Assembly: GCA_033763355.1 (NCBI GenBank)
Contig: JANRKT010000142.1
Coordinates: 1-8,080, forward strand
Direction: 5' to 3'
DNA from: JANRKT01 sp033763355
Lineage (GTDB): Bacteria > Bacteroidota > Bacteroidia > Chitinophagales > Chitinophagaceae
Length of the DNA: 8,080 bases
How positions within the stretch are numbered: position 1 is the stretch's first letter; each line of letters begins with the position of its first letter. The notes beneath the pieces were generated by a model. The model was not told where the DNA came from and did not search any database. It worked only from the letters and a program-made list of their open reading frames with translations. The translations under genes and the position numbers were made by a program. Positions 6,242 through 8,080 of this stretch are shown one piece after another.

Positions 6242-6250
6242 ACTTAACTG

Positions 6251-8080
6251 GTGGAAGAAAACACAACACTCACAACCCCACAAGTTGCTTCAGCTCACGA
6301 CGATTTTGACTGGAGCATTGACAAAAGAAATGTTACATCTTACACGAAAGATGAAAAAGAAAAGTACGACAACGTTTACGAGGGCACATTCAGAACCATT
6401 ACAGATGGCGAGATGGTGCACGGCGCTGTGGTGGCTTTAACCAAAACAGATGTTGTTATCAACATTGGTTTTAAGAGCGATGGCCTTGTTTCGCTAAACG
6501 AATTCAGGGACATACCCCATTTGAAAATAGGCGATGAAGTTGAGGTGATGGTGGTTGAAAAAGAAGACCGTGAAGGTCACCTGCACCTGAGCCGCAAACA
6601 GGCACGTATTACCCGTGCATGGGAAAGAATTGTGGAAGTACACAAAACCGGTGAAGTGGTTACAGGTGTGGTTACCAGCAAAACCAAAGGCGGCCTTATT
6701 GTGGACATTTACGGTATGGAAACCTTCCTTCCCGGTTCTCAAATTGATGTGAAGCCCGTTACTGATTATGATCAGTTCGTTGGCAAAACCATGGAGTTTA
6801 AAGTGGTTAAGATTAACGAATCTATCAAGAATGCAGTGGTTTCTCATAAGGCGCTTATTGAAAGTGATATTGAAGCGCAGCGTGCAGAAATCATGAGCAA
6901 GCTGGAAAAAGGTCAGGTACTGGAGGGAACCATCAAGAACATTACAGACTTTGGTGCATTCCTCGACCTGGGTGGTGTGGACGGATTGCTTTACATCACT
7001 GATATCAGTTGGGGACGGATTAACCATCCCAGCGAAGTATTAAAGATGGATCAGAAGCTGAATGTTGTGGTGCTTGATTTTGATGATGAAAAAAGAAGGA
7101 TCAGCCTTGGCCTTAAGCAATTAACACCCCATCCGTGGGATACACTTCCTGAATGGGTTCATGAAGCTGCGATTGTAAAAGGAAAAGTTGTTAATATAGA
7201 AGATTATGGAGCATTCCTGGAAATTTTGCCGGGAGTGGAAGGTTTGGTGCACGTAAGTGAAATTACATGGGCTAACACACCAATCAATGCAAAAGAATTC
7301 TTCAAGCTGGGTAATGAACATGAAGCAAAAATTGTTACCCTCAATAAGGATGAACGCAAGATGAGTTTGTCTATCAAACAACTTGCAGAAGACCCCTGGA
7401 GCAATATTGAAGCCAAATACCCGGTTGAAAGCCGCCACAAAGGCCTGGTAAAAAATATTACCCCTTATGGTGTGTTTGTTGAACTGGAAGCCGGTATTGG
7501 CGGTATGATACACATCAGCGACCTGAGCTGGCTGAAGCGTTTCAATCACCCGTCTGAATACACCAAAGTAGGCAGTGATATTGAAGTGGTGATACTGAAT
7601 ATTGACAAGGAAAACCGGAAACTTCAGTTGGGCCATAAGCAACTTGAAGAAGACCCCTGGAATACATTACAGGAAACATTTGCAATTGGCACCATTCATG
7701 ACGGGACTATTATCCGCAGGGATGATAAAGGTGCTGTGGTACAGTTGCCTTACGGACTTGAAGGTTTTGCACCTAACCGACACCTTTCAAAAGAAGACGG
7801 TAAGAGTGTAGCAGCTGATGAAACGGCCCAGTTTATGGTTATTGAATTCGACCGCAATGAAAAGCGCATCGTATTGAGCCATACCCGTATATGGGAGCAG
7901 GCCAAAGCAGATGAAAAAGAAGCGGTGAACAAAGAAAAGAAAGTTGAAGCTGTTAAAACCAAGAAAGCAGTAAAAGAAATACAGGGTAAGGTAGAGAAAA
8001 CTACTTTAGGCGATCTTGGCGTACTGGCTGAGCTGAAAAAGAAGATGGAAGGCGGCGAAGCTGCTGAAGAAGCGAAATAA
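6251..8080 (+). CDS. rpsA: 30S ribosomal protein S1
   Basis: This 609-residue protein of the small ribosomal subunit helps bind and unfold mRNA at initiation. Six S1 (OB-fold) repeats are seen at about 51-115, 133-200, 219-289, 306-376, 393-463 and 478-545. Repeats 3 to 5 are the most regular, with signatures NITDFGAFLDL (230-240), NIEDYGAFLEI (315-325) and NITPYGVFVEL (402-412). Repeats 3 and 5 share HPSE, and repeats 4 and 5 end in EDPW. The first 50 residues, with WSIDKR, and the Lys/Glu-rich tail (549-609) with TTLGDLG (584-590) look typical of Bacteroidota S1. The gene is complete: GTG start with a strong Shine-Dalgarno site and TAA at the last three bases of the window. It is transcribed from its own promoter after a terminator. 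Antisense frames at 6494-7027 and 7121-7642 are shadows. Confidence 0.97.
   Translation: MEENTTLTTPQVASAHDDFDWSIDKRNVTSYTKDEKEKYDNVYEGTFRTITDGEMVHGAVVALTKTDVVINIGFKSDGLVSLNEFRDIPHLKIGDEVEVMVVEKEDREGHLHLSRKQARITRAWERIVEVHKTGEVVTGVVTSKTKGGLIVDIYGMETFLPGSQIDVKPVTDYDQFVGKTMEFKVVKINESIKNAVVSHKALIESDIEAQRAEIMSKLEKGQVLEGTIKNITDFGAFLDLGGVDGLLYITDISWGRINHPSEVLKMDQKLNVVVLDFDDEKRRISLGLKQLTPHPWDTLPEWVHEAAIVKGKVVNIEDYGAFLEILPGVEGLVHVSEITWANTPINAKEFFKLGNEHEAKIVTLNKDERKMSLSIKQLAEDPWSNIEAKYPVESRHKGLVKNITPYGVFVELEAGIGGMIHISDLSWLKRFNHPSEYTKVGSDIEVVILNIDKENRKLQLGHKQLEEDPWNTLQETFAIGTIHDGTIIRRDDKGAVVQLPYGLEGFAPNRHLSKEDGKSVAADETAQFMVIEFDRNEKRIVLSHTRIWEQAKADEKEAVNKEKKVEAVKTKKAVKEIQGKVEKTTLGDLGVLAELKKKMEGGEAAEEAK

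Noticed and set aside
6494..7642. Two antisense open frames of 177 and 173 codons over rpsA
   Set aside because: They mirror the conserved S1 repeats on the other strand. Products rich in His, Phe and Asn with no domain pattern indicate shadows.
7380..7665. Repeated GAAGACCCCTGGA in rpsA
   Set aside because: Both copies encode the EDPW ends of S1 repeats 4 and 5. This is domain duplication inside a known protein, not a DNA repeat element.
1..8080. CRISPR array, insertion sequence, tRNA, rRNA or prophage genes
   Set aside because: No spaced direct repeats, transposase or phage-like proteins, or RNA-gene signatures were seen on either strand.

Overview
The window looks like a chromosomal segment of a Bacteroidota bacterium, most likely of the Chitinophagaceae type. 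This rests on three things. The 30S protein S1 has the Bacteroidota layout, with an N-terminal WSIDKR stretch and a C-terminal TTLGDLG segment. The rpsA promoter fits the Bacteroidota primary-sigma consensus (TTG, 19 bases, TAnnTTTG). Most genes lack a clear Shine-Dalgarno site. Taxonomy below phylum is inference. Base composition and codon use look even throughout, and I see no mobile element, CRISPR array, rRNA or tRNA.

Layout. A possible 3' end of a gene occupies about 3-59. It is followed by a hypothetical acidic protein (100-954), a HI0933/BaiN-family flavoprotein with a TTG start (1059-2297), and a class V aminotransferase-fold PLP enzyme with a twin-arginine signal (2410-3723). Convergent to these is a DinB/DUF1572-type putative metal protein (3787-4230, minus). 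A 334-base AT-rich, structured gap leads to an ECF sigma factor with a TTG start (4565-5107) and an RskA-like membrane anti-sigma factor (5119-5940). These two form a two-gene operon that ends, after a structured 124-base 3' region, at a strong intrinsic terminator (6065-6088). Finally rpsA (6251-8080) has its own promoter, a hairpin-rich leader, an unusually good Shine-Dalgarno sequence and a GTG start. It ends exactly at the window edge.

How the genes work together. The only clear functional pair is the sigma/anti-sigma operon, where the membrane protein is expected to hold the sigma factor inactive until a signal arrives. rpsA is an independent housekeeping unit. The other genes look like ordinary neighbours without an obvious shared pathway.

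I did not find a convincing undescribed multi-gene system. The items most worth a second look are non-coding: the rpsA leader (promoter, two hairpins, strong Shine-Dalgarno), the inverted repeat just upstream of the Tat-type PLP enzyme, the structured 3' region of the anti-sigma gene, and the folded region upstream of the sigma gene.
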